Of a DNA stretch of 35,742 bases, positions 16,463-24,507 are shown piece by piece; within the stretch, counting starts at the first letter, position 1; every line of letters starts with the position of its first letter. The stretch spans positions 1 to 35,742 of the forward strand of contig JARGOD010000050.1 of assembly GCA_029210205.1 (NCBI GenBank). The letters are read 5' to 3'. The position numbers and the translations under genes were made by a program. The notes under the pieces were generated by a model. It had not been told where the DNA came from. It saw only the letters and a list, made by a program, of their open reading frames with translations, and did not search any database. Source of the stretch: Verrucomicrobiales bacterium. Lineage in GTDB: Bacteria > Verrucomicrobiota > Verrucomicrobiia > Verrucomicrobiales > DEV007.

Positions 16463-17881
16463 TTAAGCTGTCTCGTAGACATGAGCCACATTGAGTAGCT
16501 CCGCCTCACCTAGCGGTTTCCCGAGAAGTTGAAGTCCGATCGGCAACGCTTTGCCATCGATCTCGGCACTGCCGCAAGGGACTGAGATTCCGCAGATCCC
16601 CGCGAGGTTTGCTGAGATCGTGTAGATATCAGCGAGATACATTGAAAGTGGATCGCTCGCTTTCTCCCCGACTTTAAAGGCGGGAGTCGGAGAAACCGGA
16701 GAGGCAATCAGATCGACCTCTTCGAAGGCCTTCATAAAGTCCTCCCGGATCAAAGTTCGTACTTTTTGCGCCCGTAGGTAATAGGCATCGTAGTAACCGG
16801 AGCTGAGGACGTAGGTTCCAAGGATGATACGGCGCTTTACCTCTGCTCCAAGCCCCTCTTCGCGAGAGTCTTCGTAGACACCGAGGAGGTTGTCGGAGTC
16901 CGCACGGTGACCATATCGAACTCCGTCAAATCTCGCCAGGTTGGCCGATGCTTCAGCTGTTGCGATGATGTAGTAGGTAGCGACGGCATGTTCCGTGTTC
17001 GGTAGCGATACCTCAACAGGGATTGCTCCGAGGCCTTCCAATTGCTTGATTGCCTCCTCTACTTTCTCCTTCACAACAGGATCAAGCCCCTCAGCAAAAT
17101 ACTCTTTCGGAAGTCCGATTTTGAGCCCTTTGATATCTTGTTCCAGCGCAGCAGTATAATCCGGGACGGAATCGTCAAGACAAGTGGAGTCGCGGTCACA
17201 ACTTCCGGCGATTGCCTGAAGGAGCAGTGCGGTGTCAGCGACCGTTTTGGTCATGGGGCCGCACTGATCCAGCGAAGAAGCAAAAGCGACGAGACCATAT
17301 CGTGAAACTCTTCCGTAGGTGGGCTTCATCCCCACGACACCGCAGAGACTGGCGGGCTGACGAATTGAGCCCCCTGTGTCAGTGCCAAGTGAGGCAACTG
17401 CGGTATTCGCGGCGACGACTGCTGCAGAACCTCCCGAAGATCCGCCGGGAATGCGATCCAGATCATGGGGATTTCGACAAGGCTTGATCCCGGAATTCTC
17501 ATTTGAAGAACCCATCGCAAACTCATCCATGTTGGTTCGCCCAAAAGGAATCGCACCGGCTTCTCGCAATTTCCGGATCACGGTGGCGTCATAAGGAGAT
17601 TGATAGGTGCCCTCGAGCATCTTCGAGGCGCAGGAGCAGGGATGGCCTTCGACATTGATGAGATCTTTGATCGCGATGGGAATGCCACCAAGAGGAAGGC
17701 TTAAATCTGCTTTCGCGGCATCAGCGAGGGCGAGATCGAGGTTGTAGGAAAGATAACCTCCGATGTCACCATCCTTTTCATCAATCGCGGTGGCAATTGA
17801 ACGAAGAGCCTCCTCGGGAGCGAGATCGCCGGCGGCGTAGGCGGATTTCAGTTGAGTGATAGAAAGGTCAGCAGCGTTCAC
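16463..17881 (-). CDS. gatA: Glutamyl-tRNA(Gln)/aspartyl-tRNA(Asn) amidotransferase subunit A
   Basis: GatA is the glutaminase subunit of GatCAB, releasing ammonia used to amidate misacylated Glu-tRNA(Gln) or Asp-tRNA(Asn). The amidase-signature triad is complete: Lys72 (GIPIAIKDL), Ser148 (PGGSSGGSA) and Ser172 (TDTGGSIRQP). Length 472 is typical. The start is GTG at 17881, and the sequence MNAADLSITQLK fits the usual N-terminus. gatC lies 46 bases upstream on the same strand, and a siroheme-decarboxylase-like gene precedes that. gatB is not in the window, so it must lie elsewhere, as is common in this kind of genome. Confidence 0.96.
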   Translation of the reverse strand: MNAADLSITQLKSAYAAGDLAPEEALRSIATAIDEKDGDIGGYLSYNLDLALADAAKADLSLPLGGIPIAIKDLINVEGHPCSCASKMLEGTYQSPYDATVIRKLREAGAIPFGRTNMDEFAMGSSNENSGIKPCRNPHDLDRIPGGSSGGSAAVVAANTAVASLGTDTGGSIRQPASLCGVVGMKPTYGRVSRYGLVAFASSLDQCGPMTKTVADTALLLQAIAGSCDRDSTCLDDSVPDYTAALEQDIKGLKIGLPKEYFAEGLDPVVKEKVEEAIKQLEGLGAIPVEVSLPNTEHAVATYYIIATAEASANLARFDGVRYGHRADSDNLLGVYEDSREEGLGAEVKRRIILGTYVLSSGYYDAYYLRAQKVRTLIREDFMKAFEEVDLIASPVSPTPAFKVGEKASDPLSMYLADIYTISANLAGICGISVPCGSAEIDGKALPIGLQLLGKPLGEAELLNVAHVYETA

Positions 17882-17927
17882 GGGCGACAGAAGAGCTCAG
17901 GTTGAAATGAGAGGGGGAAGAATCGAA

Positions 17928-18206
17928 TTACTCGACCACTTTCGGCATTTTGATCTGACCGTGGGCGGTGGCAGGAGCGTTCGCAATCGCTTTCTCCTGT
18001 CCGAGAAGATGCTCTTCGCTGGCTTTGTCTTCCCGAATCACATCGAAGAGTGCGCCGGCATGGGCGGTCGGTTCGATTCCGTCGACGTCGATCGTCTTCA
18101 GTTGTTCCACATATTTAAGGATCTGACCGACCTGCTCTTGATAGAGTTCCACTTCCTCATCGTTGAGGTGAATTCGGGCGAGGCGGGCTACGTCACTTAC
18201 GTTCAT
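17928..18206 (-). CDS. gatC: Glutamyl-tRNA(Gln)/aspartyl-tRNA(Asn) amidotransferase subunit C
   Basis: The 92-residue small subunit wraps around GatA and stabilises the GatCAB complex. It shows the family pattern: VARLARIHLNDEEVELYQEQ near the N-terminus, ILKYVEQLKTIDVDGIEPT in the middle, and a C-terminal acidic-to-hydrophobic tail ending MPKVVE. The frame is open to 18257, but the ATG at 18206 is chosen because MNVSDVARLARI is the usual opening and GGAAA lies just upstream. It lies 23 bases after the upstream gene's stop and 46 bases before gatA. Confidence 0.93.
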   Translation of the reverse strand: MNVSDVARLARIHLNDEEVELYQEQVGQILKYVEQLKTIDVDGIEPTAHAGALFDVIREDKASEEHLLGQEKAIANAPATAHGQIKMPKVVE

Positions 18207-18229
18207 GAGTTTCCAGAGAATATGGGCAA

Positions 18230-19363
18230 CTAGAGAACCTGTCCTGAGTCTTTCCACTTTTCGTGAAACTCTTCGTATACTATCGGAGAAATTTCAGAGG
18301 GCTTTATCTCACTGCGCCCGCCCCAGAAAACATTTGTGTATTCCACAGGAATTCCGACCTCTTCGAGATGGGCATCAATCGCAGCTTTGTGTTCAAGGAC
18401 GCGCGCTTTTTCGGTTCCATGGACAACGCCCATGATGTTTACACCGCCGAAACGAGGTCCGCCCTCTCGCCAGTAGGCGTGGGTCATGATCTGATGTCTA
18501 CCGACTTCAGAACCAGCCTCCTGCTGCCGACCCTCAGGCACCTTCCAGTGGAAAAGTGCGTTGAACTTCGTGACACGCTTGCCTGAATCACTCGGCTTAA
18601 CGTGCTCAAGGAAGGTAGAGAAACGGCCGATAGCCTTCTTATCATCAAGAACTTCCGAGATTTCAAAGAACTTCTCTCGATCCATTCCAATTGCTTCCGC
18701 ACGGGGACCCCAGGGGTCATCACATATTTCTTCAAGCGTCAGCTCCGTTTTAATAGCGAGGAGAACGGTCCACTCTTCGGGCGTTAGTTCGACCGTTGTT
18801 GTTGTATTCATTACAACCGGCGCATCATAGCGAGCGCCCGGTTCCATCGACTTGCGTCGCATGTGGCCGACGCCAAGGGCGAAAATTCCGTTCGCGGGCA
18901 TCAGGACATACTCGTGCGCACCGGTGAGGCGCTTCAGGACATCGGCATGCTCTTCAAGCGACTCGCCTTGTGGAACTTTCAGCGTTGTCCAAAGCTTGTA
19001 GTCGCTGCCGGAAATCTCGCGGTCTGTTGATCGAGTCACGACATGACCGCTGAAGGGGTCGTGCTTGAACATGAAGTCGAAGGTGGCATCGAGCTTGTCT
19101 GAGTCGACTTTCCAGGCGCAGAGAGCACCGTGGGCCAGTTTCGTGGCTAGAAGCGTTTGTCGTGTGCGTCGAATTACACCTGCTTCCTGCATCGCGCGAA
19201 TTCGAGTGAGGACGAGCTCAAGATCAAGCCCTGCTTTCTCAGCAATGTGTTGGAAAGGAAATCGCTGAAAACCACTGACAAGATCCTCGGAGACTTCGAG
19301 GATTTGTGTGTTGATCGGGTCGTCAGTTTCGACGGGGATTTCTGAAAGAGTATCGGCGCTCAT
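18230..19363 (-). CDS. Siroheme decarboxylase-like tandem Lrp/AsnC-fold protein (AhbA/AhbB type)
   Basis: About 377 residues with two repeated units, each an AsnC-like winged helix followed by a ferredoxin-like domain. The first helix-turn-helix reads FPFQHIAEKAGLDLELVLTRI and leads to EAGVIRRTRQTL, the pattern of AhbA/AhbB/NirD-L siroheme decarboxylases. The second unit has LTPEEWTVLLAIKTEL and FGGVNIMGVVHG, which parallels the YNLYxMIHG region of those enzymes. Siroheme decarboxylases act in haem d1 or alternative haem synthesis; a DNA-binding or orphan role is also possible because key His/Tyr residues were not verified. The frame is open to 19435, but ATG at 19363 is preferred: the longer start would leave 8 bases to the divergent gene at 19444. 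It precedes gatC by 23 bases. Confidence 0.6.
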   Translation of the reverse strand: MSADTLSEIPVETDDPINTQILEVSEDLVSGFQRFPFQHIAEKAGLDLELVLTRIRAMQEAGVIRRTRQTLLATKLAHGALCAWKVDSDKLDATFDFMFKHDPFSGHVVTRSTDREISGSDYKLWTTLKVPQGESLEEHADVLKRLTGAHEYVLMPANGIFALGVGHMRRKSMEPGARYDAPVVMNTTTTVELTPEEWTVLLAIKTELTLEEICDDPWGPRAEAIGMDREKFFEISEVLDDKKAIGRFSTFLEHVKPSDSGKRVTKFNALFHWKVPEGRQQEAGSEVGRHQIMTHAYWREGGPRFGGVNIMGVVHGTEKARVLEHKAAIDAHLEEVGIPVEYTNVFWGGRSEIKPSEISPIVYEEFHEKWKDSGQVL

Positions 19364-19443
19364 TTGCGCGCAACTTAGGCATGACGCATCGATCCGGCAA
19401 GTTTGAGTTGGCTGGTTAGCGGGAATCGGTATCATGGCAGGAA

Positions 19444-20343
19444 ATGCAGGTTCAAACTATCGATCTACTCTTTCAGGGCCATGAGAGGGCCATTGCCTCC
19501 TTCCTTGTTGAGGGTCCTGATGGTTTCATTCTGATTGAAACAGGACCGGAATCCTGCCGCGAACGGTTGCTCGCCGAGCTTAAGGAAAGAGAAACTGATC
19601 CCGCAGATATCGCCGCCGTTTTTGTGACTCACATTCATCTCGACCATGCGGGAGGAGCAGGGTGGTGGGCCAGTCAGGGGGTTCCTGTCTACGTCCATCC
19701 GAAGGGTGCCCGACATCTCATCGATCCGGAGCGCCTCGAATCCAGTGCTCGACAGATTTACGGCGATCGTTTTGATGAACTCTGGGGGGGCATGATACCA
19801 GCGCCGGCGGATAAAGTTATTGCGGTCGAGGACGACGAGATCATCTCTGTTGCTGGACTGGATGTTTGCGCAATCGAAACACTCGGGCACTGTTTTCATC
19901 ACCATGTGTATGCCATTGGCGGGGTCATCTTTGCGGGCGATGCCGCCGGGGCGAGAATTGATGATTCGGGTTTCATTTCAGTGACATCGGCGCCGCCTCA
20001 GTTCCATCTTGAACACACCTTGTCGAGTATCGATCACCTCATCGATCTCGCTCCGGCCTCGCTCTATCTGACCCACTTTGGCGAAGTAGATAATCCGGAG
20101 GCTCACCTCGAGGCTTACTACGAAGCCGTCGAATTGAACGCTCTTTTCATCCAACAGCGACTTGAGGAGGGGATGGATGCTGAAGCGCTCCAAGTCGCCT
20201 ACGAAGCCTTCCAAATGGAACAGGCTTTCAGATCGCGAGTCCGATCCGATGATTGGGCTACGTATCAAGGGGTGAATGGCACTGCGATGTGTGCTGATGG
20301 TATCCGCTTATATTGGGAAAAGCTTACTGATGATCGGGCTTGA
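19444..20343 (+). CDS. MBL-fold metallo-hydrolase
   Basis: A 299-residue metallo-beta-lactamase-fold hydrolase with THIHLDHAGG (His63, His65, Asp67, His68), a later ETLGHCFHHH giving the next metal His, and IFAGDAAG giving the bridging Asp. No signal peptide, so it is probably cytoplasmic. The long C-terminal helical part (about 200-299) is typical of glyoxalase II-like or Zn-dependent MBL hydrolases; substrate unknown. It is divergent from the siroheme-decarboxylase-like gene with 80 bases between starts, and a secreted protein follows 29 bases later. GGAAATG overlaps the start rather than forming a spaced ribosome site. Confidence 0.88.
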   Translation: MQVQTIDLLFQGHERAIASFLVEGPDGFILIETGPESCRERLLAELKERETDPADIAAVFVTHIHLDHAGGAGWWASQGVPVYVHPKGARHLIDPERLESSARQIYGDRFDELWGGMIPAPADKVIAVEDDEIISVAGLDVCAIETLGHCFHHHVYAIGGVIFAGDAAGARIDDSGFISVTSAPPQFHLEHTLSSIDHLIDLAPASLYLTHFGEVDNPEAHLEAYYEAVELNALFIQQRLEEGMDAEALQVAYEAFQMEQAFRSRVRSDDWATYQGVNGTAMCADGIRLYWEKLTDDRA

Positions 20344-20372
20344 ATTGAGACTGGTGGAGGTGTTCAATTACG

Positions 20373-21140
20373 ATGATTCTTAAATCAGTGATGAAAATAG
20401 CGGCCCTTGTCTTTTTCCTTGTTCTCGGTGCTTCTTCGATTTCTGCCACTGCGCAGGATGATGAAAGCACTGCGACGCCGGAAACCCTTTCTGGGCGTCC
20501 TCTTGATTTCAATAATCTCGCGCGCCTGCCTTACCAACAGCTCATCAAGATTGCGCAAAGTGACGCTCGCTCCGACACTGAAGCAGAAGAGTATCGTCTT
20601 CGTATTCAGAGTCGCGATTCCACGGTGAGTTCCAGTGATATCGAGCTTTTCCTCGACCTGGAAGAAGGTCCGCTCGTGCTCGTGGTGGACAATGACGGGT
20701 ATGTTGCAGTTCCTTTTACCGATGATCTCATGGATGCAAATCCTGATTTAATTGCCAATCAACCGAGAGGATCTCTAAATATTTATGTCGATCTGGAGGT
20801 TCCCAAAGTGACGCCGCCCGAAATCAAAGATGGAAAGGTAGCTTATCAGGAATTGTTTCGCCCACTTGTGGAAATCCAAAATGAAATGCGCAAGGTTGAC
20901 CCTACTTTTGGCCTCTCTGGACAGCAGTTCGTTCTCGAAATTGAAACCGGGGAAGATCCAATCAAGATCACTCGAGATCTGGGGTCGAGAACCTTTCGCC
21001 CGAACAGCCAGGGGAAGGTCTACATGATCATGGAGTCGTATCTTTACGAGGAGAATCCTGAAGTGGAAATCCCTAACGAAGTGAAGATGAATGTTCTACC
21101 TGCCTCGCAGGAGGAAATTGATGACATTCGCTCACGCTAA
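20373..21140 (+). CDS. Secreted protein of unknown function
   Basis: The 255-residue product has an N-terminal signal peptide (MKIAALVFFLVLGASSISATAQ), with the Met at residue 7 as an alternative start. TGGAGG lies 12 bases before the ATG, one of the few recognisable ribosome sites here. The mature protein is acidic, with LPYQQLIKIAQS, a beta-rich LVLVVDNDGYVAVPFTDDLM, and NPDLIANQPRGSLNIYVDLEV. The pattern of a leading LPY motif, a middle 'xVPFxxxLxxANPxL' and a following beta strand faintly recalls DUF2987, but I would not assign it. Probably co-transcribed with the metallo-hydrolase. It ends 8 bases before the convergent der stop. Confidence 0.7.
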   Translation: MILKSVMKIAALVFFLVLGASSISATAQDDESTATPETLSGRPLDFNNLARLPYQQLIKIAQSDARSDTEAEEYRLRIQSRDSTVSSSDIELFLDLEEGPLVLVVDNDGYVAVPFTDDLMDANPDLIANQPRGSLNIYVDLEVPKVTPPEIKDGKVAYQELFRPLVEIQNEMRKVDPTFGLSGQQFVLEIETGEDPIKITRDLGSRTFRPNSQGKVYMIMESYLYEENPEVEIPNEVKMNVLPASQEEIDDIRSR

Positions 21141-21148
21141 ATAATCGA

Positions 21149-22540
21149 TCAGGCGCCTTTTTTCTTCGAAACACGTGACTTCACTTTGAAGTCAAATGGT
21201 AGCCCCTCCATCGGGTATTCTTTCCGGATCTGATTCTCCAGGAAGCGCTCATAAGTTCTTGTCATCAGACTCGAGTGATTCACAAAAAGAAGGTATTCAG
21301 GAACGGGAACAGGGCCCGCCTTGTCGTTTCGTTTTTGGGTCGCATAGAGCAGTTTTAGGCGCTTGCCCTGGCGTACTGGAGGTGGGTTTTTTTCAATCGA
21401 ATGCTGAAGAAGACGATTCAGGATGCCGGTCGATACTGGATGCTCTGCTGCTTCGATGACCTTTTCAACCGCATCGAAGACTTTCGTGATGTATTGCCGA
21501 TTCTTTGCAGAAATCGCGACCTTTGGTGCATAGGGAATAAAGAAAAGATCGTCTCCGAGTTCCTCGCGAAATTGATCGATCCGATCCTGAAAGTGGCCTT
21601 CAGGATGATAGAGGTCGAATTTATTGAGGAGAACAAGACACGGCTTTTTCTCATCCAAAACCATCTTGGCGATGCGCCTGTCTTGAGAAACGACACCGGA
21701 GGACGCATCGATAACGAGAAGACAGAGGTCGGCCCTTCGGATCGAGCGCTCAGAACGCATCACCGAGAATTGCTCCACCGATGTGTCTCGCCGCGTCCGT
21801 TGGCGGATCCCGGCGGTATCGATTAGAATGTATGGTTTATGATTGCATCGATAAGGAACATCAACGGCGTCCCTTGTTGTTCCGGCAACGTCAGAAACGA
21901 TACTTCGGTCGTCGTTCAAGATCGCGTTGATGAGCGACGATTTGCCGACATTTGGCCTTCCGACAATGGCAATCTTAACTGCATCTTCCTCGGCTTCTCC
22001 GCTTTCGATTTCAGGTTCAATTTGGAGTGTCGCAAAATGATCTTCGAGGGCACCTTCAAGCAGATCAAAATTTCGACCGTGGGCTGCCGAAAGGCCAATC
22101 AAATCCGAAAATCCGAGTCGCGTGAACTCATCCACATCGTTGTCAGTCTTGGCGGTGTCGACTTTATTTGCGACGAGAAAGACCTTCCCATGGTCGGCTT
22201 CTTTTCGGAGAACATTAGCCAACTCCTCATCGATCGGGTGAATTCCTTCACGCGCATCCACGACAAACAAAATGACATCAGCGGAGTGAATCGCAATATC
22301 TGCCTCAATCCGCACCTGTGCGGCAAAGCCATCGTTGAGTAATGCTCCAATACCTCCGGTATCAGTCAATTCATACGTAAAGCGGCCGCGATTGCATTCC
22401 GTGGCGATACGGTCACGAGTTACCCCCGGCTGATCGTGCACGATTGCGATTCTTCGGCCCGCAAGACGATTAAATATGGCGGACTTTCCGACGTTGGGGC
22501 GGCCAACAATGGCCACGCTGGGTAAATGTTTACGGGACAT
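21149..22540 (-). CDS. der: Ribosome-associated GTPase Der (EngA)
   Basis: Der has two GTPase domains in tandem and acts in 50S subunit assembly. The first domain has GRPNVGKSAIFNRL, DTGGIG and NKVD; the second has GRPNVGKSSLINA, DTAGIRQR and NKFD. The C-terminal KH-like domain is present (VPEYLLFVNHSSLMTRTYERF). Length 463 is a little above the family's usual size. The frame is open to 22597, but the ATG at 22540 is chosen because MSRKHLPSVAIVGRPNVGKS matches the normal N-terminus; the longer start would overlap pgsA by 68 bases instead of 11. pgsA and der are a translationally overlapping pair. Confidence 0.96.
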   Translation of the reverse strand: MSRKHLPSVAIVGRPNVGKSAIFNRLAGRRIAIVHDQPGVTRDRIATECNRGRFTYELTDTGGIGALLNDGFAAQVRIEADIAIHSADVILFVVDAREGIHPIDEELANVLRKEADHGKVFLVANKVDTAKTDNDVDEFTRLGFSDLIGLSAAHGRNFDLLEGALEDHFATLQIEPEIESGEAEEDAVKIAIVGRPNVGKSSLINAILNDDRSIVSDVAGTTRDAVDVPYRCNHKPYILIDTAGIRQRTRRDTSVEQFSVMRSERSIRRADLCLLVIDASSGVVSQDRRIAKMVLDEKKPCLVLLNKFDLYHPEGHFQDRIDQFREELGDDLFFIPYAPKVAISAKNRQYITKVFDAVEKVIEAAEHPVSTGILNRLLQHSIEKNPPPVRQGKRLKLLYATQKRNDKAGPVPVPEYLLFVNHSSLMTRTYERFLENQIRKEYPMEGLPFDFKVKSRVSKKKGA

Positions 22541-23138
22541 GCGTGTCTGGGGTGGTGTGGCCTTGCTCCCGCAACTGTCGGATACCCTCTGCGACATACT
22601 GATAGCCGGAGACGAAAGTGAACAGAGCTGCTAAATAAATGAGGATCTCCAGCGGAAGGGGGCGGGCTTCAACGCTCCAAAAGTCCACCAAAACCCAGCA
22701 GACGCAACTCAACTGTAGGAAGGTGCAAATTTTACTGGAGGCTAGCGGCCCCATTTTCACTTTCCCTGTCGTGTAGTGGATGATGAACACGCCGGTCACG
22801 ATCAGGATGTCACGGGCAATGACGAGGACAGCAAACCAAATAGGTAGCCCGGTGTGCCAGTTGGTGACACTTAACGTGACAATTCCAGCGAGGAGAAGCA
22901 GCTTGTCAGCAACAGGATCAAGCGCCCTCCCTAGTCGAGTACTCTGATTGTAGCGCCTCGCAATATAGCCGTCGAGAGCATCACTTAGTGCTGCCAAAGC
23001 AAAAACAATCAATGCGGCGATACGAAGACGGGCGTCTTCATGTCCCAAATCGATGCTTTTACTGTAGTAGGCAGCAAACACAATGAAAACGGGGATAAAG
23101 AACAACCGCGTGATCGTTATTTTGTTGGCCAAAGTCAT
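22530..23138 (-). CDS. pgsA: CDP-diacylglycerol-glycerol-3-phosphate 3-phosphatidyltransferase
   Basis: An integral-membrane CDP-alcohol phosphatidyltransferase that makes phosphatidylglycerolphosphate (EC 2.7.8.5). The signature D-x2-DG-x2-AR-x8-G-x3-D-x3-D is complete: Asp53, Asp56-Gly57, Ala60-Arg61, Gly70, Asp74, Asp78. Several hydrophobic segments surround it (FFIPVFIVFAAYY, IAALIVFALAAL, LLLLAGIVTL, ILIYLAALFTFVSG). The N-terminus NKITITRLFFIPVF is typical of PgsA. At 202 residues the length is normal. The stop overlaps the der start by 11 bases. The divergent gene at 23246 leaves a 107-base promoter region containing TATAAT at 23163-23168, which reads as an AT-rich -10 candidate on either strand. 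Confidence 0.93.
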   Translation of the reverse strand: MTLANKITITRLFFIPVFIVFAAYYSKSIDLGHEDARLRIAALIVFALAALSDALDGYIARRYNQSTRLGRALDPVADKLLLLAGIVTLSVTNWHTGLPIWFAVLVIARDILIVTGVFIIHYTTGKVKMGPLASSKICTFLQLSCVCWVLVDFWSVEARPLPLEILIYLAALFTFVSGYQYVAEGIRQLREQGHTTPDTHVP

Positions 23139-23245
23139 CCTGATCTGAATCTAGCTGTTAAATATAATGAACAAAGTCTAAAGATTCGACAATCAGTCGA
23201 TATCGGCTAACATTCAGAATCTGAGTAGTAGTCATTCGATCACTC

Positions 23246-23599
23246 ATGTCCACAGGTGAAGAATCAGAGAACGAAGTGCTCAAAGAGGCACTGGAAAAGG
23301 GAGCCGTTCGGTTTTTCACAGCTGGCCGCGGTTCTGCCAGCGGAAAAAGTGGAGAGGCTGACACGACTGTCTTTGCTGAGAATCTGATGACTTTGCAGGA
23401 ATGTGCAATCCTCCTTGGAGAGCAACTTGGGATGCATGCAGTTGCGTCGGCTACGATTTATGAAGATGGGGAGACCGTTGGATTTTGCTTCGATCAAAAT
23501 TCGAACCCTAAGGATCCACGTGTCGCTGGTGGGATCGTCAACCGGCGCATGGCGTTTCGTGAGTTTAACCGTTCCGTTCGTGATTTTATCGATCGATGA
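23246..23599 (+). CDS. Conserved-looking protein of unknown function coupled to a roadblock-like gene
   Basis: The 117-residue soluble protein has a flexible Gly/Ser/Lys segment (GRGSASGKSGEAD, about 27-39) between an N-terminal helix (ENEVLKEALEKGAVRFF) and a folded C-terminal part (ECAILLGEQLGMHAVASATI, then GETVGFCFDQNS and FREFNRSVRDFIDR). I do not recognise the family. Its TGA overlaps the next ATG (ATGA at 23596-23599), so the two proteins are probably made together and may form a complex. No signal peptide and no Shine-Dalgarno. Confidence 0.7.
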   Translation: MSTGEESENEVLKEALEKGAVRFFTAGRGSASGKSGEADTTVFAENLMTLQECAILLGEQLGMHAVASATIYEDGETVGFCFDQNSNPKDPRVAGGIVNRRMAFREFNRSVRDFIDR

Positions 23600-24075
23600 C
23601 TCCTGAATCTCTTATTGCAACACTCGGTTCCATGCGCCAGGCAGGTTCTGTCTTCGGGGTGCTGTTCTCGAAAGGGACAGAGGAAATTTTCTCAGACCTT
23701 GCCTATGCGCCTGAGAGGGTAGACGCGATGGTCGCTGTGGTGGACGACATTATAGCCTATTTTAATCAGGAAAACCGGAACCCCGAGATTCTCTCTTTTT
23801 GCTACGATGGAGGAAATCTTCTCCTAGTCCTGTCTCGGAATCATCGTTTGATCATCCTTCATCACCACGCCGACGAAGTCGATTTCATTGCGAAAGCTGC
23901 GGGAACATTTTTGAAGGATTATTTTACAGGAGAGGCTGTTCAGCAATGGGCTGAATCAAAAGAGGAAAAGGCTCCGCAAAAAGGGAATCGGAAAAAAGGA
24001 AACACGAGCGAGAAGTCTCCCAAACGCAAACGCCCTATCGATCCCACCGCACCAATCACACCGGTGCGCCCGTGA
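23596..24075 (+). CDS. Roadblock/LC7-like domain protein with a basic tail
   Basis: The first ~115 of 159 residues fit a roadblock/LC7 fold, small dimerising domains that regulate GTPases or polarity systems: GSVFGVLFSKGTEEIFSDL, a helix AMVAVVDDIIAYF, then beta strands around FCYDGGNLLLVLSRNHRLII and a final helix. The last ~45 residues are disordered and strongly basic (KGNRKKGNTSEKSPKRKRP). No GTPase of the usual partner type is next to it; the nearest are housekeeping Der. Translational coupling with the upstream 117-residue protein suggests the partner is there. The fold call is by eye and moderate. Confidence 0.55.
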   Translation: MTPESLIATLGSMRQAGSVFGVLFSKGTEEIFSDLAYAPERVDAMVAVVDDIIAYFNQENRNPEILSFCYDGGNLLLVLSRNHRLIILHHHADEVDFIAKAAGTFLKDYFTGEAVQQWAESKEEKAPQKGNRKKGNTSEKSPKRKRPIDPTAPITPVRP

Positions 24076-24112
24076 ATTCAATTTCCCACTGATTTCGGGG
24101 GATTTGGGCATA

Positions 24113-24140
24113 AAAAAACCACCTCGCGAGGTGGTTTTTT
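24113..24140. terminator. Bidirectional terminator between the roadblock-like gene and rpsU
   Basis: AAAAAACCACCTCG and CGAGGTGGTTTTTT form a perfect 14-bp palindrome with A-runs on one side and T-runs on the other, so it can end transcription from both strands. It lies 37 bases after the plus-strand stop at 24075 and 25 bases after the minus-strand rpsU stop at 24166. Confidence 0.9.
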
Positions 24141-24165
24141 AGAAAAAATGCTCGGGAGCAAACAA

Positions 24166-24393
24166 TCAATCGTCGTCTGAAGAAGACTCGGACCGAGTGT
24201 TGAGCGTCCAACGAAAACGATTCTTATTTCTCTTCGCCGTGGCGCGAGCTTTACGCTTGGTTCGTTGAGCCGGAGTTTCGAACGCACGAAGACGGCGGAT
24301 TTCTTCCATAATGCCTTCAGCTTCCATCTTACCCTTCAAGCGTTTGAGAGCTCGTTCGATGGGTTCACCTTTTTTGACTTCGATCTGTGGCAT
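24166..24393 (-). CDS. rpsU: 30S ribosomal protein S21
   Basis: The 75-residue basic protein fits S21, which sits near the 3' end of 16S rRNA and helps start translation: VKKGEPIERALKRLKGKMEAEG, then EEIRRLRAFETPAQRTKRK, then a basic stretch. The C-terminus ends in an acidic tail (RSESSSDDD) beyond the usual family end. It is the last gene before a bidirectional terminator, 114 bases downstream of acs on the same strand. A weak hairpin TTCCTC/GAGGAA (24427-24442) in that gap could partly end acs transcripts. The leader (CAAATCCACC before ATG) has no Shine-Dalgarno. Confidence 0.93.
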   Translation of the reverse strand: MPQIEVKKGEPIERALKRLKGKMEAEGIMEEIRRLRAFETPAQRTKRKARATAKRNKNRFRWTLNTRSESSSDDD

Positions 24394-24507
24394 GGTGGAT
24401 TTGAGAATACTTTGGACTGCTAAAATTTCCTCAGACGAGGAAGGGCGGAACTCTAGGTGAAGTTCGACGTTCCGTCAAGCGGGAGAATAGGTGGATCTCA
24501 AGGTATC

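Noticed and set aside
18230-19435. Start of the siroheme-decarboxylase-like gene at 19435
   Set aside because: It would leave 8 bases to the divergent start at 19444 and adds residues unrelated to the fold; the ATG at 19363 is more likely.
24427-24442. Hairpin between acs and rpsU as a strong terminator
   Set aside because: Six base pairs and only ATTTT after it; attenuation is possible, full termination is doubtful.
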